Shown here: positions 1 to 5,692 of the stretch, piece after piece
How positions within the stretch are numbered: position 1 is the first letter of the stretch
Layout: the number at the start of each line of letters is the position of its first letter
DNA from: Anaerotignum sp.
GTDB lineage: Bacteria > Bacillota > Clostridia > Lachnospirales > Anaerotignaceae
Assembly: GCA_017442465.1 (NCBI GenBank)
Contig: JAFRZQ010000198.1
Coordinates: 1-5,693, forward strand
Direction: 5' to 3'
DNA: 5,693 bases
Program-made: the position numbers and the translations under genes
Notes under the pieces: generated by a model
The model's database searches: none
What the model was told of the DNA's origin: nothing
The model's input: the letters and a program-made list of their open reading frames with translations, nothing else

Positions 1-2
1 TC

Positions 3-680
3 GCACAGCTGACCCAGCGAGCTGGTAATTTTCTTGTTTCCCGAGTCGATGAGCCGGATTTCCAATGGACAGATCTGAAAGGCAAATCCGTCATCGGCGG
101 GCGTCTTGGCGGAATGCCGGAACTGGTTCTGGAATATGTGCTGAAAGAAAACGGTATGACCATCGGCGAAGATGTAGAAATCATCAATAACATTGAATTC
201 ACCTCCACTGCAGGAGCATTCACCGGCGATGTAGGCGATTATACCGTAGAATTTGAACCGGTAGCTACCACGCTGGAACAGAGCGGTACAGGGCATATCG
301 TGGCATCTCTGGGGGAAGCCAGCGGTTACGTCCCCTACACCGTTTATATGGCCAGCGATGAAATCCTAAAGGAAAGCCCTGAAGTAGTGGAAGCCTTTAC
401 CCGTGCCATCTATCGCGGTCAGCAGTGGGTAGATTCCCATTCCTCTGCAGAGATCGCCGAAGTGGTTCTGCCCCAGTTCCCCGAATCTGACGCAGAAACC
501 CTGACCACCATCATCGAACGCTACAAAGCACAGGACACCTGGAAAACAGACCCCACCATCGACCCTGCAGGCTTTGAACTGATCCAAAATATCATGGAAC
601 AGGGCGGCGAGCTGGATCAGCGGGTAGATTATGATGATATGGTCCGCATAGAGTTTTCCGAAGCATTCATGCAGGAATAA
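3..680 (+). CDS. ABC transporter substrate-binding protein, NMT1/THI5-like (5'-truncated)
   Basis: This is the C-terminal part (about 225 residues) of an extracytoplasmic solute-binding protein that would deliver a small molecule to an ABC importer. The frame is open from the left edge, so the start, the export signal and roughly the first 100 or more residues lie outside the window (family members usually have about 320-350). The segment DLKGKSVIGGRLGGMPEL (around visible residues 24-41), followed by LEYVLKENG, is the hinge-proximal pattern of the NMT1/THI5-like fold used for nitrate, sulfonate, taurine and thiamine-pyrimidine uptake. The later part (ASGYVPYTVYMASDEIL, then an acidic helical tail with SPEVVEAFTRAIYRGQQW) matches the usual second lobe. 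The gene ends 6 bases before a terminator hairpin. The ATPase and permease genes at 1495-3043 are its likely partners, though an opposite-strand gene lies between. The family call is firm; the ligand is unknown. Confidence 0.88.
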   Translation, partial: AQLTQRAGNFLVSRVDEPDFQWTDLKGKSVIGGRLGGMPELVLEYVLKENGMTIGEDVEIINNIEFTSTAGAFTGDVGDYTVEFEPVATTLEQSGTGHIVASLGEASGYVPYTVYMASDEILKESPEVVEAFTRAIYRGQQWVDSHSSAEIAEVVLPQFPESDAETLTTIIERYKAQDTWKTDPTIDPAGFELIQNIMEQGGELDQRVDYDDMVRIEFSEAFMQE

Positions 681-686
681 ACAAAG

Positions 687-720
687 AAAGACTTGTGCCT
701 TTTCAGACGCAAGTCTTTTT
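687..720. terminator. Intrinsic terminator between convergent genes
   Basis: AAAGACTTG (687-695) pairs perfectly with CAAGTCTTT (710-718). Two more pairs (T-G and G-C) extend inward, giving an 11-bp stem with a 10-base loop, followed by a T-rich run (716-720, then CATTTTT). It sits 6 bases after the binding-protein stop codon and 11 bases beyond the hydrolase stop on the other strand. The reverse strand also reads into T-rich sequence, so it probably serves both genes. It implies that the binding-protein transcript mostly ends here and does not run on to the transporter genes. Confidence 0.85.
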
Positions 721-731
721 CATTTTTCCAA

Positions 732-1379
732 TCATTCCGGTGTCGTTTCGTCTGCCTGCACTTTTTTCTGTATTTCCGCGGCATAGTCCGTCACCGTAAA
801 ATCATCCTGCAAAAATTCTTCTGCAGAGGTGATGACCGCACCGACTCTTGCCATATCCTCCATATTCACCCGCTGGATCTCCTCTGTATTGGAGGAACAG
901 CAATCCTCGATGATAAGGATATTATAATCCAGAGACAAGCCGTCATAGCAGGTGGTACGGATACAGTTTGGTGTAGTCGTCCCTGTCAGAATAACGGTTC
1001 TGATGCCCAGTCTGCGTAAAATCAGATCCAGTTCCGTCTGGAAGAAGGCAGAAAAACGGGGCTTGATGATGGTATAGTCCCCTGCCTTTGGTTTGAATTC
1101 CTCAGGCACATCAATAGATAATGGCCCAGTACTGCCGGGTGCAAGATACCTATCTCCACCCAGCCAGCTCTGATATCTGGTAAATTCCACATCACTGCCG
1201 TTTTTCCGGTAGATACGGTTCACAAAAAACACAGGGATCTTCCGTTCTCTCGCCTTTTCGATGACCCTTCCACAGGCAGGTACCGTTGCCAGTGCGTTTT
1301 TGATGCACAAAGGCGATGCAGGGTCAATAAAGGCATTTTCCATATCAATGACGACCAAAGCCGTTGTTTTCCAGTCCAT
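732..1379 (-). CDS. Isochorismatase-family cysteine hydrolase
   Basis: This is a complete 215-residue cytoplasmic hydrolase of the isochorismatase-like fold, a family that includes nicotinamidase, N-carbamoylsarcosine amidase and ureidoacrylate amidase (RutB). The three catalytic residues are visible: Asp12 in ALVVIDMENAF, Lys106 in YTIIKPRFSAFF, and the nucleophile Cys139 in TGTTTPNCIRTT, where the preceding TGTTT holds the usual cis-peptide loop. The C-terminal part (QRVNMEDMARVGAVITSAEEF) matches the family end, followed by a 25-residue polar tail. Length is normal for the family. The ATG at 1379 is preceded by GAGGTG (1388-1393) at 8 bases, so the start is well supported. The gene is inverted between a binding-protein gene and the ATPase/permease pair, suggesting it may hydrolyse an amide- or ureido-type compound brought in by that importer; this is inference. 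The substrate cannot be told from sequence, so no gene symbol is given. Confidence 0.9.
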   Translation of the reverse strand: MDWKTTALVVIDMENAFIDPASPLCIKNALATVPACGRVIEKARERKIPVFFVNRIYRKNGSDVEFTRYQSWLGGDRYLAPGSTGPLSIDVPEEFKPKAGDYTIIKPRFSAFFQTELDLILRRLGIRTVILTGTTTPNCIRTTCYDGLSLDYNILIIEDCCSSNTEEIQRVNMEDMARVGAVITSAEEFLQDDFTVTDYAAEIQKKVQADETTPE

Positions 1380-1400
1380 AAATCATCCACCTCTCTTTTT

Positions 1401-1414
1401 ATTATATTATCACA
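1401..1414 (-). promoter_or_regulatory. Possible -10 region for the hydrolase gene
   Basis: The minus strand reads TGTGATAATATAAT just upstream of the hydrolase ribosome binding site. GATAAT (1411-1406) preceded by TGT gives an extended -10 element, and an overlapping TATAAT lies at 1406-1401. No good -35 is seen at 16-18 bp. The predicted start would leave a short leader of about 20 bases. It is supported only by eye. Confidence 0.4.
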
Positions 1415-1481
1415 CTTTCTTTCTCATGGAAATGCACCTTTTGTCCCGAAAAAAATATACTGGAAGTATCAAAAATCTCAA

Positions 1482-1488
1482 GGGAGGT
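1482..1488 (+). promoter_or_regulatory. Ribosome binding site that fixes the ATPase start
   Basis: GGGAGGT lies 6 bases before the ATG at 1495. The same frame is open back to 1261, inside the opposite-strand hydrolase gene, but no upstream start has such a site. The protein encoded from 1495 begins exactly where ABC ATPases of this class begin (IVSLQDVSLRY), so 1495 is chosen. Confidence 0.85.
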
Positions 1489-1494
1489 CGTTTT

Positions 1495-2238
1495 ATGGGC
1501 CCCATCGTTTCCCTGCAGGATGTCAGCCTGCGTTATCACAGCCTCAGCGGCGAAACTCCCGCTGTTTCCCATCTGTCATTTACCGTCGAACCGGGCGAAT
1601 TCATATCTATCGTTGGCCCCAGCGGCTGCGGCAAGTCCACCATCCTTTCCATGCTGGCGGGACAGCTTCCCACTTCCGAGGGGAACATTGATGTCAACGG
1701 ACATATCGGCTATATGCTGCAGAAGGATTACCTGCTTCACTGGCGCTCTATCCTTTCCAATGCCCTTCTGGGGCTGGAGATACAGAAAAAACTGACCCCC
1801 GAAAACATTGCCTATGTAGAAGAATTGCTGGAACAGTACGGCCTTGGAGAATTTAAGAACCATAACCCCTCCCAACTTTCCGGCGGCATGCGCCAAAGAG
1901 TCGCCCTCATACGCACCCTCGCTGTTCGTCCGGATATTCTTCTTCTGGATGAGCCTTTTTCTGCACTGGATTATCAGACCCGGCTCTCTGTTTCCGATGA
2001 GATCGGAACGATCCTCCGCAGGGAAAAGAAAACGGCCATCCTCGTTACACATGATATTTCTGAAGCCATCAGCCTTTCGGACAGGGTCATTGTACTGACG
2101 AAACGGCCTGCCACCATAAAAGCCGTTTTCCCCATCCATCTTACTGTGACAGATTACACACCAATGAAGGCCCGGGAAGCACCGGAATTCAAAGATTATT
2201 TTAATGCTATCTGGAAGGAGCTGGATGTCCATGTCTGA
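1495..2238 (+). CDS. ABC transporter ATP-binding protein, nitrate/sulfonate/taurine class
   Basis: This is the cytoplasmic ATPase subunit (247 residues) that powers an importer of the SsuB/TauB/NrtD type. All nucleotide-binding motifs are present: Walker A GPSGCGKST (41-49), Q-loop Gln76 in GYMLQKDYLLHW, signature LSGGMRQR (128-135), Walker B ILLLDEP (148-154, catalytic Glu153), D-loop SALD (156-159) and switch His186 in VTHDISEA. The Q-loop region LLHWRSILSNALLGLE and the ending (KRPATIKAVFPIHL, then EFKDYFNAIWKELD) are characteristic of this subfamily, and the length is normal. It overlaps the permease gene by 8 bases, so the two are almost certainly co-transcribed and translationally coupled. 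Its binding protein is probably the one at 3-680. The transported compound is unknown; thiamine-pyrimidine, sulfonate, nitrate or riboflavin-like substrates all remain possible. Confidence 0.93.
   Translation: MGPIVSLQDVSLRYHSLSGETPAVSHLSFTVEPGEFISIVGPSGCGKSTILSMLAGQLPTSEGNIDVNGHIGYMLQKDYLLHWRSILSNALLGLEIQKKLTPENIAYVEELLEQYGLGEFKNHNPSQLSGGMRQRVALIRTLAVRPDILLLDEPFSALDYQTRLSVSDEIGTILRREKKTAILVTHDISEAISLSDRVIVLTKRPATIKAVFPIHLTVTDYTPMKAREAPEFKDYFNAIWKELDVHV
2215..2220 (+). promoter_or_regulatory. Ribosome binding site for the permease, inside the ATPase gene
   Basis: AAGGAG in the last codons of the ATPase gene serves the overlapping permease. It is 10 bases before the ATG at 2231 and only 4 bases before an alternative ATG at 2225. 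The former is preferred because 4 bases is unusually short, giving a protein beginning MSENNTP. A further in-frame ATG at 2204 lies upstream of this site and is unlikely. Confidence 0.7.
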
Positions 2239-3043
2239 AAATAACACTCCCATTTCCAAAGAGCAGGCGGCATTCCTTGCTGCTTTGAAAAAAAGAAAAA
2301 CCGCCATCCTGCTGCTGCAGGCAACCCTCCTTGTCTCTTTTTTCCTTTTATGGGAAATTGCTGCCATCAACAACTGGATAGACCCTTTTATCTTCAGTCA
2401 GCCAACGGCTATGCTGGAAACAGCTGTAAAAATGATCAGAGACGGTTCACTCTTTCTGCATATTCGCACCACTTTCTTGGAAACCGTTGCCGGATTCCTG
2501 TTAGGCACACTGCTGGGGACATTGGCAGCGGTACTGCTCTGGTGGAACCGGTTTCTTTCTGATGTGCTGGAGCCTTATCTGGTTGTCCTCAATTCCCTGC
2601 CGAAAACAGCACTGGCTCCTATCATCATCGTCTGGTTCGGGAATAATCAGCGTTCCATTATTCTGGTGGCCCTTCTGACATCCGTGGTTGTCACCATACT
2701 GTCTGTTCTGAATGGTTTCCTGCAGGTAGATGAAGACCGCATCAAACTCATCCGCATCTTTGGCGGCACGAAAAAACAGGTTCTGACAAAAGTCATATTT
2801 CCTGCCAATATCCCCTGCATCCTGAATGCACTAAAAATCAATGTGGGCCTGTCCTTTGTCGGCGTCATTGTCGGTGAATTTCTGGTTGCACAGAATGGTC
2901 TGGGCTTTCTTATTACCTATTCTTCTCAGACTTTCCAGATGAGTGCCGTGCTCCTCAGTGTCATCATCCTTGCCCTGATGGCAGCTTTGATGTACAGTAT
3001 CATCTCTCTTCTGGAAAAAAGATTCCTGAAATGGCAGGCATAA
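2231..3043 (+). CDS. ABC transporter permease, nitrate/sulfonate/taurine class
   Basis: This is the inner-membrane channel subunit (270 residues) that pairs with the ATPase just upstream, of the binding-protein-dependent transport (BPD_transp_1) fold related to SsuC/TauC. Hydrophobic spans can be seen at about residues 24-44, 84-106, 116-136, 141-162, 204-222 and 236-260, consistent with six membrane segments after a short charged N-terminus. The segment QPTAMLETAVKMI (57-69) and the periplasmic/cytoplasmic turn NSLPKTALAPIIIVWFG (121-137) are hallmark positions for this subfamily. The cytoplasmic EAA loop that docks on the ATPase is IRIFGGTKKQVLTKVIFPAN (about 174-193); the EAA triplet itself is replaced but the conserved Gly and Pro remain. 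The start overlaps the ATPase stop (ATGTCTGA). A strong hairpin follows the stop. Substrate is unknown. Confidence 0.92.
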   Translation: MSENNTPISKEQAAFLAALKKRKTAILLLQATLLVSFFLLWEIAAINNWIDPFIFSQPTAMLETAVKMIRDGSLFLHIRTTFLETVAGFLLGTLLGTLAAVLLWWNRFLSDVLEPYLVVLNSLPKTALAPIIIVWFGNNQRSIILVALLTSVVVTILSVLNGFLQVDEDRIKLIRIFGGTKKQVLTKVIFPANIPCILNALKINVGLSFVGVIVGEFLVAQNGLGFLITYSSQTFQMSAVLLSVIILALMAALMYSIISLLEKRFLKWQA

Positions 3044-3077
3044 AAAAAGAGAGGCTGAAAAGCCTCTCCTTATTTTT
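3044..3077. terminator. Bidirectional intrinsic terminator, permease / alr
   Basis: GAGAGGCT (3049-3056) and AGCCTCTC (3061-3068) form a perfect 8-bp stem closed by a GAAA loop. On the plus strand it is followed by CTTATTTTT; on the minus strand by an uninterrupted run of seven or more T (3048 downward). It therefore ends both the transporter transcript and the converging alr transcript. The A-run on the plus strand begins within the permease stop codon, so the two genes are packed with only 39 bases between them. Confidence 0.92.
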
Positions 3078-3082
3078 GAACA

Positions 3083-4276
3083 TTATTTGTACTGATGCAG
3101 AATGTGATCAACGATACCAACGATTTCACCGTTTTCTTTGTAGATACGAGGAACGCGTTTTGTCAGTACGCAGGGCAGTTCATAGTTGATTGTGCCCAGG
3201 ATCGCAGCCAGATCATCAAATGTAACGTGTTTGTCGCCGTCTGTACCAACAACGATTACTTCTGTACCCATTTTAACGTTAGGGATACCTGTAACGTCGA
3301 TCATCAGCTGGTCCATGCAAACACGGCCAACAACGGGAGCATAGTGACCGTTAACGATCATATTTGCTTTGTTGGACAGTGCTCTGTTGTAACCATCAGC
3401 ATAACCGATGGGAACTGTAGCGATCACTCTTTCTGTTTCTGCTGTGTATGTTCTGCCGTAGGACAGCTGAGAACCAGCGGGAACATGTTTTACCAGACCG
3501 ATTGTGGATTTTACTGTCATCAGAGGTTTCAGATCGATCATACCTTCATTTTCACCGGAAGGCAGCAGACCGTATGTAATGATACCGGAACGGCACATAT
3601 CGATATGTCTTTCAGGATATGCAATTGTTGTTGCGGAGTTTGCACAGTGACGCAGACCAACGTTTACGCCCATACCTTCCAGAGCGGAAACCATTCTGTC
3701 AAAGCGTTCGAACTGCATTTTTGTGAAATCAGGATGATCTTCTGTGTAGGAGTCAGCTACTGCATGGTGTGTGAAGATACCTGTGATTTTTACGTTAGGG
3801 AATTTTGCAACTTCCATCAGGTCTGCCAGGGACTGACCAAAGTTAACTTCATCTGTCTGGAAGCCAACACGAGTCATACCTGTATCCAGTTTGATGTGAC
3901 CTTCGATCACAACGCCTGCTGCTTCTGCTGCAGCCTGCAGTGCTTTTGCATGTTCCATACCAACGATCGCATTTGTGATGCTGTAGTCGGACATGATTTT
4001 TACACAGTCAGCAGGTGTGTAGCCCAGAACCAGAATAGGTTTTGTGATACCTTCGTTTCTCAGGCTGATCGCTTCTTCAATATTGGAAACGCCGAACCAG
4101 TCGAAACCGCCAGCCTGCAGTTTACGAGCTACGAAACCATCACCGTGGCCGTATGCGTCAGCTTTTACGATACCCATTACTTTGTGTTTGGGAGCCATTT
4201 TAGATTTGATGCTCTTGATGTTGTAATCCAGTGCATCCAGATCTACTTCTGCCCATGTTCTTTTGATAAAATCCAT
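3083..4276 (-). CDS. alr: Alanine racemase
   Basis: This cytoplasmic pyridoxal-phosphate enzyme interconverts L- and D-alanine, supplying D-Ala for peptidoglycan. The 397-residue length is typical. Visible landmarks are the PLP lysine Lys38 in VKADAYGHG, DTGMTRVGF (131-139, with Arg136), RHCANSAT (209-216), MCRSGIITYG (227-236), the catalytic tyrosine Tyr273 in LSYGRTYTAET, Tyr292 in PIGYADGYNR, and GRVCMDQLMIDVT (317-329) with Met321 at the substrate pocket. The fold is an N-terminal barrel (to about 245) followed by a beta domain. The ATG at 4276 is preceded by AAAGGAAG (4285-4292) at 8 bases. The gene has its own promoter upstream and a strong terminator downstream, so it is probably expressed alone. 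It contains no TTA, CTA or TCA codons, a bias not shared by the transporter genes and suggestive of high expression. Identification is firm; a catabolic role is possible but the standard cell-wall role is likeliest. Confidence 0.97.
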   Translation of the reverse strand: MDFIKRTWAEVDLDALDYNIKSIKSKMAPKHKVMGIVKADAYGHGDGFVARKLQAGGFDWFGVSNIEEAISLRNEGITKPILVLGYTPADCVKIMSDYSITNAIVGMEHAKALQAAAEAAGVVIEGHIKLDTGMTRVGFQTDEVNFGQSLADLMEVAKFPNVKITGIFTHHAVADSYTEDHPDFTKMQFERFDRMVSALEGMGVNVGLRHCANSATTIAYPERHIDMCRSGIITYGLLPSGENEGMIDLKPLMTVKSTIGLVKHVPAGSQLSYGRTYTAETERVIATVPIGYADGYNRALSNKANMIVNGHYAPVVGRVCMDQLMIDVTGIPNVKMGTEVIVVGTDGDKHVTFDDLAAILGTINYELPCVLTKRVPRIYKENGEIVGIVDHILHQYK

Positions 4277-4328
4277 AAATTCCGCTTCCTTTCATAGAAA
4301 AATGGTTGAATTTTCCAGTATTTATTTC

Positions 4329-4361
4329 ATTGCCAAATTGAAAAACGCACACTTTGGCAAT
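4329..4361. repeat. Perfect inverted repeat in the alr leader
   Basis: ATTGCCAAA (4329-4337) and TTTGGCAAT (4353-4361) are perfect 9-base inverted arms separated by 15 bases. With the predicted transcription start near 4373 (minus), the whole dyad lies within the untranslated leader of alr, from about 12 to 44 bases after the start. There is no T-run after either arm, so it is not an ordinary terminator. It could be a repressor operator placed downstream of the promoter or an RNA hairpin affecting stability or translation. It does not cover the ribosome binding site. Confidence 0.7.
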
Positions 4362-4379
4362 TATTTCACACTTGTATCC

Positions 4380-4408
4380 AATATAGCACAATCTGTTTTA
4401 TTTGACAA
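4380..4408 (-). promoter_or_regulatory. alr: Sigma-A-type promoter for alr
   Basis: On the minus strand TTGTCA (4408-4403) is followed after exactly 17 bases by TATATT (4385-4380); each hexamer matches the consensus at five of six positions. The predicted start near 4373 gives a leader of about 97 bases. Immediately upstream of the -35, an A/T-rich 6-bp palindrome CTGAAA-AATA-TTTCAG (4415-4430) could act as an upstream element or binding site. Confidence 0.8.
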
Positions 4409-4465
4409 TATCTGCTGAAAAATATTTCAGTTTTAACCAAAAAGAATACAATGTACACAAACACA

Positions 4466-5692
4466 TTATGCCAAATACATTCTTGTAAAAATATCATAAG
4501 CATCGTGGATGGCATTGCCGCCGTCCCCCACTTCATTGGCATCGCCTACGATAGCATAGCTCATGCGTTCATCCATCAGCCACATGGTCAGTTCGCTATC
4601 CACACAGGATTCGCCGCCGCCGGCCCAGATCACATAGTCCGCAGAAACAAACATGGGCATTTCCCCAATTTTCACATAGAGTTTTCTGCCTTCCATCAGG
4701 GTAGGCTGTGTGGTAGTCAGGAAGCTGACATGTTTCTTTTTCAGGTCGTTCATCAGAGGTCTTGCCATAGCACCTAAGTCCATGCCCATTTTCTTTGCCT
4801 TATCGATGATCTTCAGCTTATATTCGTCTTCTTTTACTTCGATCTTATCCATCATATAAGCCGCTGTTTCCAGACCAAGGGCACCGCCGCCAAGGATAAC
4901 ACCTTCCCCTTCCAGAAGTTCCAGAACTTTTTCTTCGGGCATCTGCAGGATTTCCTGTGCTGTGAAATATTTTTCATCGGGGACACCTTCGATGGGCATT
5001 TTTTCAGGCAGACTGCCGGAAGCAATTACAGTAAAGTAAGGTGCTTTTTCTGCAACAAATTCTTTTGTACCCTCGGTTTCTGTCAGGATGACAACGCCCA
5101 GTTCTTCCAGCGTATATTTCATATAATCGATGTATTTCAGCAGATCGCCTTTCTTAGGAGGCAGAGCTGCCAGTCTCAGCTGACCGCCCAGTTCTTTTTC
5201 TCTGCAAAGGATCGTTGTTTTGAAGCCGCGTTCCGCCGCTTTTTTCGCTGCCTGCATTCCTGCAGGACCGCCGCCCACAACCACACATTCTTTTCTGGTA
5301 GCAATTTTTCTGCGCTGGTTTTCAAAATGTTCTCTGCCTGCTTCGGGATTGAAGGCACAGAAAACTTCTTCTCCCTTCAACACAGCCGCAATGCATTTAT
5401 TGCAGCCCTGACAGGGCAGATAAGGCTTACCTTCCTGCATTTTATTGGCAAAAGCAGGATCCGCCAGAAATGCTCTTGCACTGCCGCAGAAATCACAGAG
5501 ACCTTCTGCAAGGATGCGTTCCGCTGTTTCCTGATCCTGAATACGGTTGCAGGCAATGACAGGAACAGACAGGTATTTTTTCATGATGCCCGCAAAGGGA
5601 GCATATGCCCCTTTCGCCACATGATAGGAAATCTGCTCAATAGGAGATTCATGCCAGCCGCCGGTAACAGTTACGCCGTCGATATAGCCTGC
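4466..5692 (-). CDS. FMN/4Fe-4S/FAD oxidoreductase, 2,4-dienoyl-CoA reductase / BaiCD-BaiH-like (5'-truncated)
   Basis: These are the last 408 or so residues of a flavo-iron-sulfur enzyme of the old-yellow-enzyme / trimethylamine dehydrogenase / FadH class, which passes electrons from NAD(P)H through FAD, an iron-sulfur cluster and FMN, usually to reduce an activated C=C bond. The frame is open to the right edge (the visible part begins AGYIDGVTVTGGWHES), so about 230-260 residues of the FMN barrel are missing. GGWHES (11-16) contains the His equivalent, from memory, to catalytic His252 of E. coli FadH. FCGSARAFLADP is the FMN-phosphate region. Cluster cysteines are at visible residues 94, 97, 100 and 112. 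VVVGGGPAGMQAA (137-149) binds FAD and VILGGGALGLETAAY (265-279) binds NAD(P). The ending AIVGDANEV...AIHDAYD matches the family. A GTG at 5620 is internal, not a start. No neighbour points to the substrate; enoates, cinnamates and bile-acid intermediates are all candidates. Confidence 0.9.
   Translation of the reverse strand, partial: AGYIDGVTVTGGWHESPIEQISYHVAKGAYAPFAGIMKKYLSVPVIACNRIQDQETAERILAEGLCDFCGSARAFLADPAFANKMQEGKPYLPCQGCNKCIAAVLKGEEVFCAFNPEAGREHFENQRRKIATRKECVVVGGGPAGMQAAKKAAERGFKTTILCREKELGGQLRLAALPPKKGDLLKYIDYMKYTLEELGVVILTETEGTKEFVAEKAPYFTVIASGSLPEKMPIEGVPDEKYFTAQEILQMPEEKVLELLEGEGVILGGGALGLETAAYMMDKIEVKEDEYKLKIIDKAKKMGMDLGAMARPLMNDLKKKHVSFLTTTQPTLMEGRKLYVKIGEMPMFVSADYVIWAGGGESCVDSELTMWLMDERMSYAIVGDANEVGDGGNAIHDAYDIFTRMYLA

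Larger units (their letters stand above)
1380..1494. other. Divergent intergenic region, hydrolase / transporter
   Basis: These 115 bases separate the divergently read hydrolase and ATPase genes and must hold promoters or operators for both, unless the ATPase is read from elsewhere. For the plus strand the best -10 candidate is TATACT (1456-1461). It overlaps a small dyad, ATACT-GGA-AGTAT (1457-1469), and no convincing -35 lies 16-18 bp upstream. No riboswitch fold or larger repeat is recognised. A shared regulator controlling both transcripts is possible but not shown. Confidence 0.45.
4323..4429 (+). repeat. Three spaced copies of TATTTCA
   Basis: TATTTCA occurs at 4323-4329, 4362-4368 and 4423-4429, all in the same orientation, within the 189-bp region upstream of alr. 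The first two directly flank the 9-bp inverted repeat (the first shares one base with its left arm); the third forms part of the small palindrome upstream of the -35. A/T-rich sequence makes chance recurrence less surprising, so this is only suggestive. Confidence 0.45.

Noticed and set aside
693..1019. 108-codon plus-strand frame opposite the hydrolase gene
   Set aside because: It starts inside the terminator stem and runs antisense to a hydrolase with intact catalytic residues; its product is low-complexity Phe/Cys/Arg-rich sequence.
1261..1494. 78-codon N-terminal extension of the ATPase frame
   Set aside because: It lies over the opposite-strand hydrolase gene and the promoter region, has no ribosome binding site at its start, and the ABC domain begins right after the ATG at 1495, which has GGGAGGT at good spacing.
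1576..2373. 265-codon minus-strand open frame opposite the ATPase and permease start
   Set aside because: It is a shadow of two well-supported genes with intact motifs; no ribosome binding site or recognisable domain was seen.
3095..4297. 400-codon plus-strand open frame opposite alr
   Set aside because: It is in exact antisense register with a confident alr gene that lacks TTA/CTA/TCA codons. Its composition (many Cys, His, Phe) is not that of a real protein and no domain is recognisable.
4277..4374. Riboswitch or T-box in the alr leader
   Set aside because: The leader is only about 97 bases and shows a single hairpin-capable dyad, with no recognisable conserved riboswitch or T-box core and no terminator/antiterminator pair.
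4200..4391. 63-codon minus-strand frame crossing the alr start
   Set aside because: It begins at a TTG between the -35 and -10 of the alr promoter, so it could not be translated from the alr transcript, and it overlaps alr in another frame.
5618..5620. GTG at 5620 (minus) as the start of the oxidoreductase
   Set aside because: The frame continues upstream to the window edge with family-matching residues (VTVTGGWHES), so the gene is truncated by the window and does not start here.
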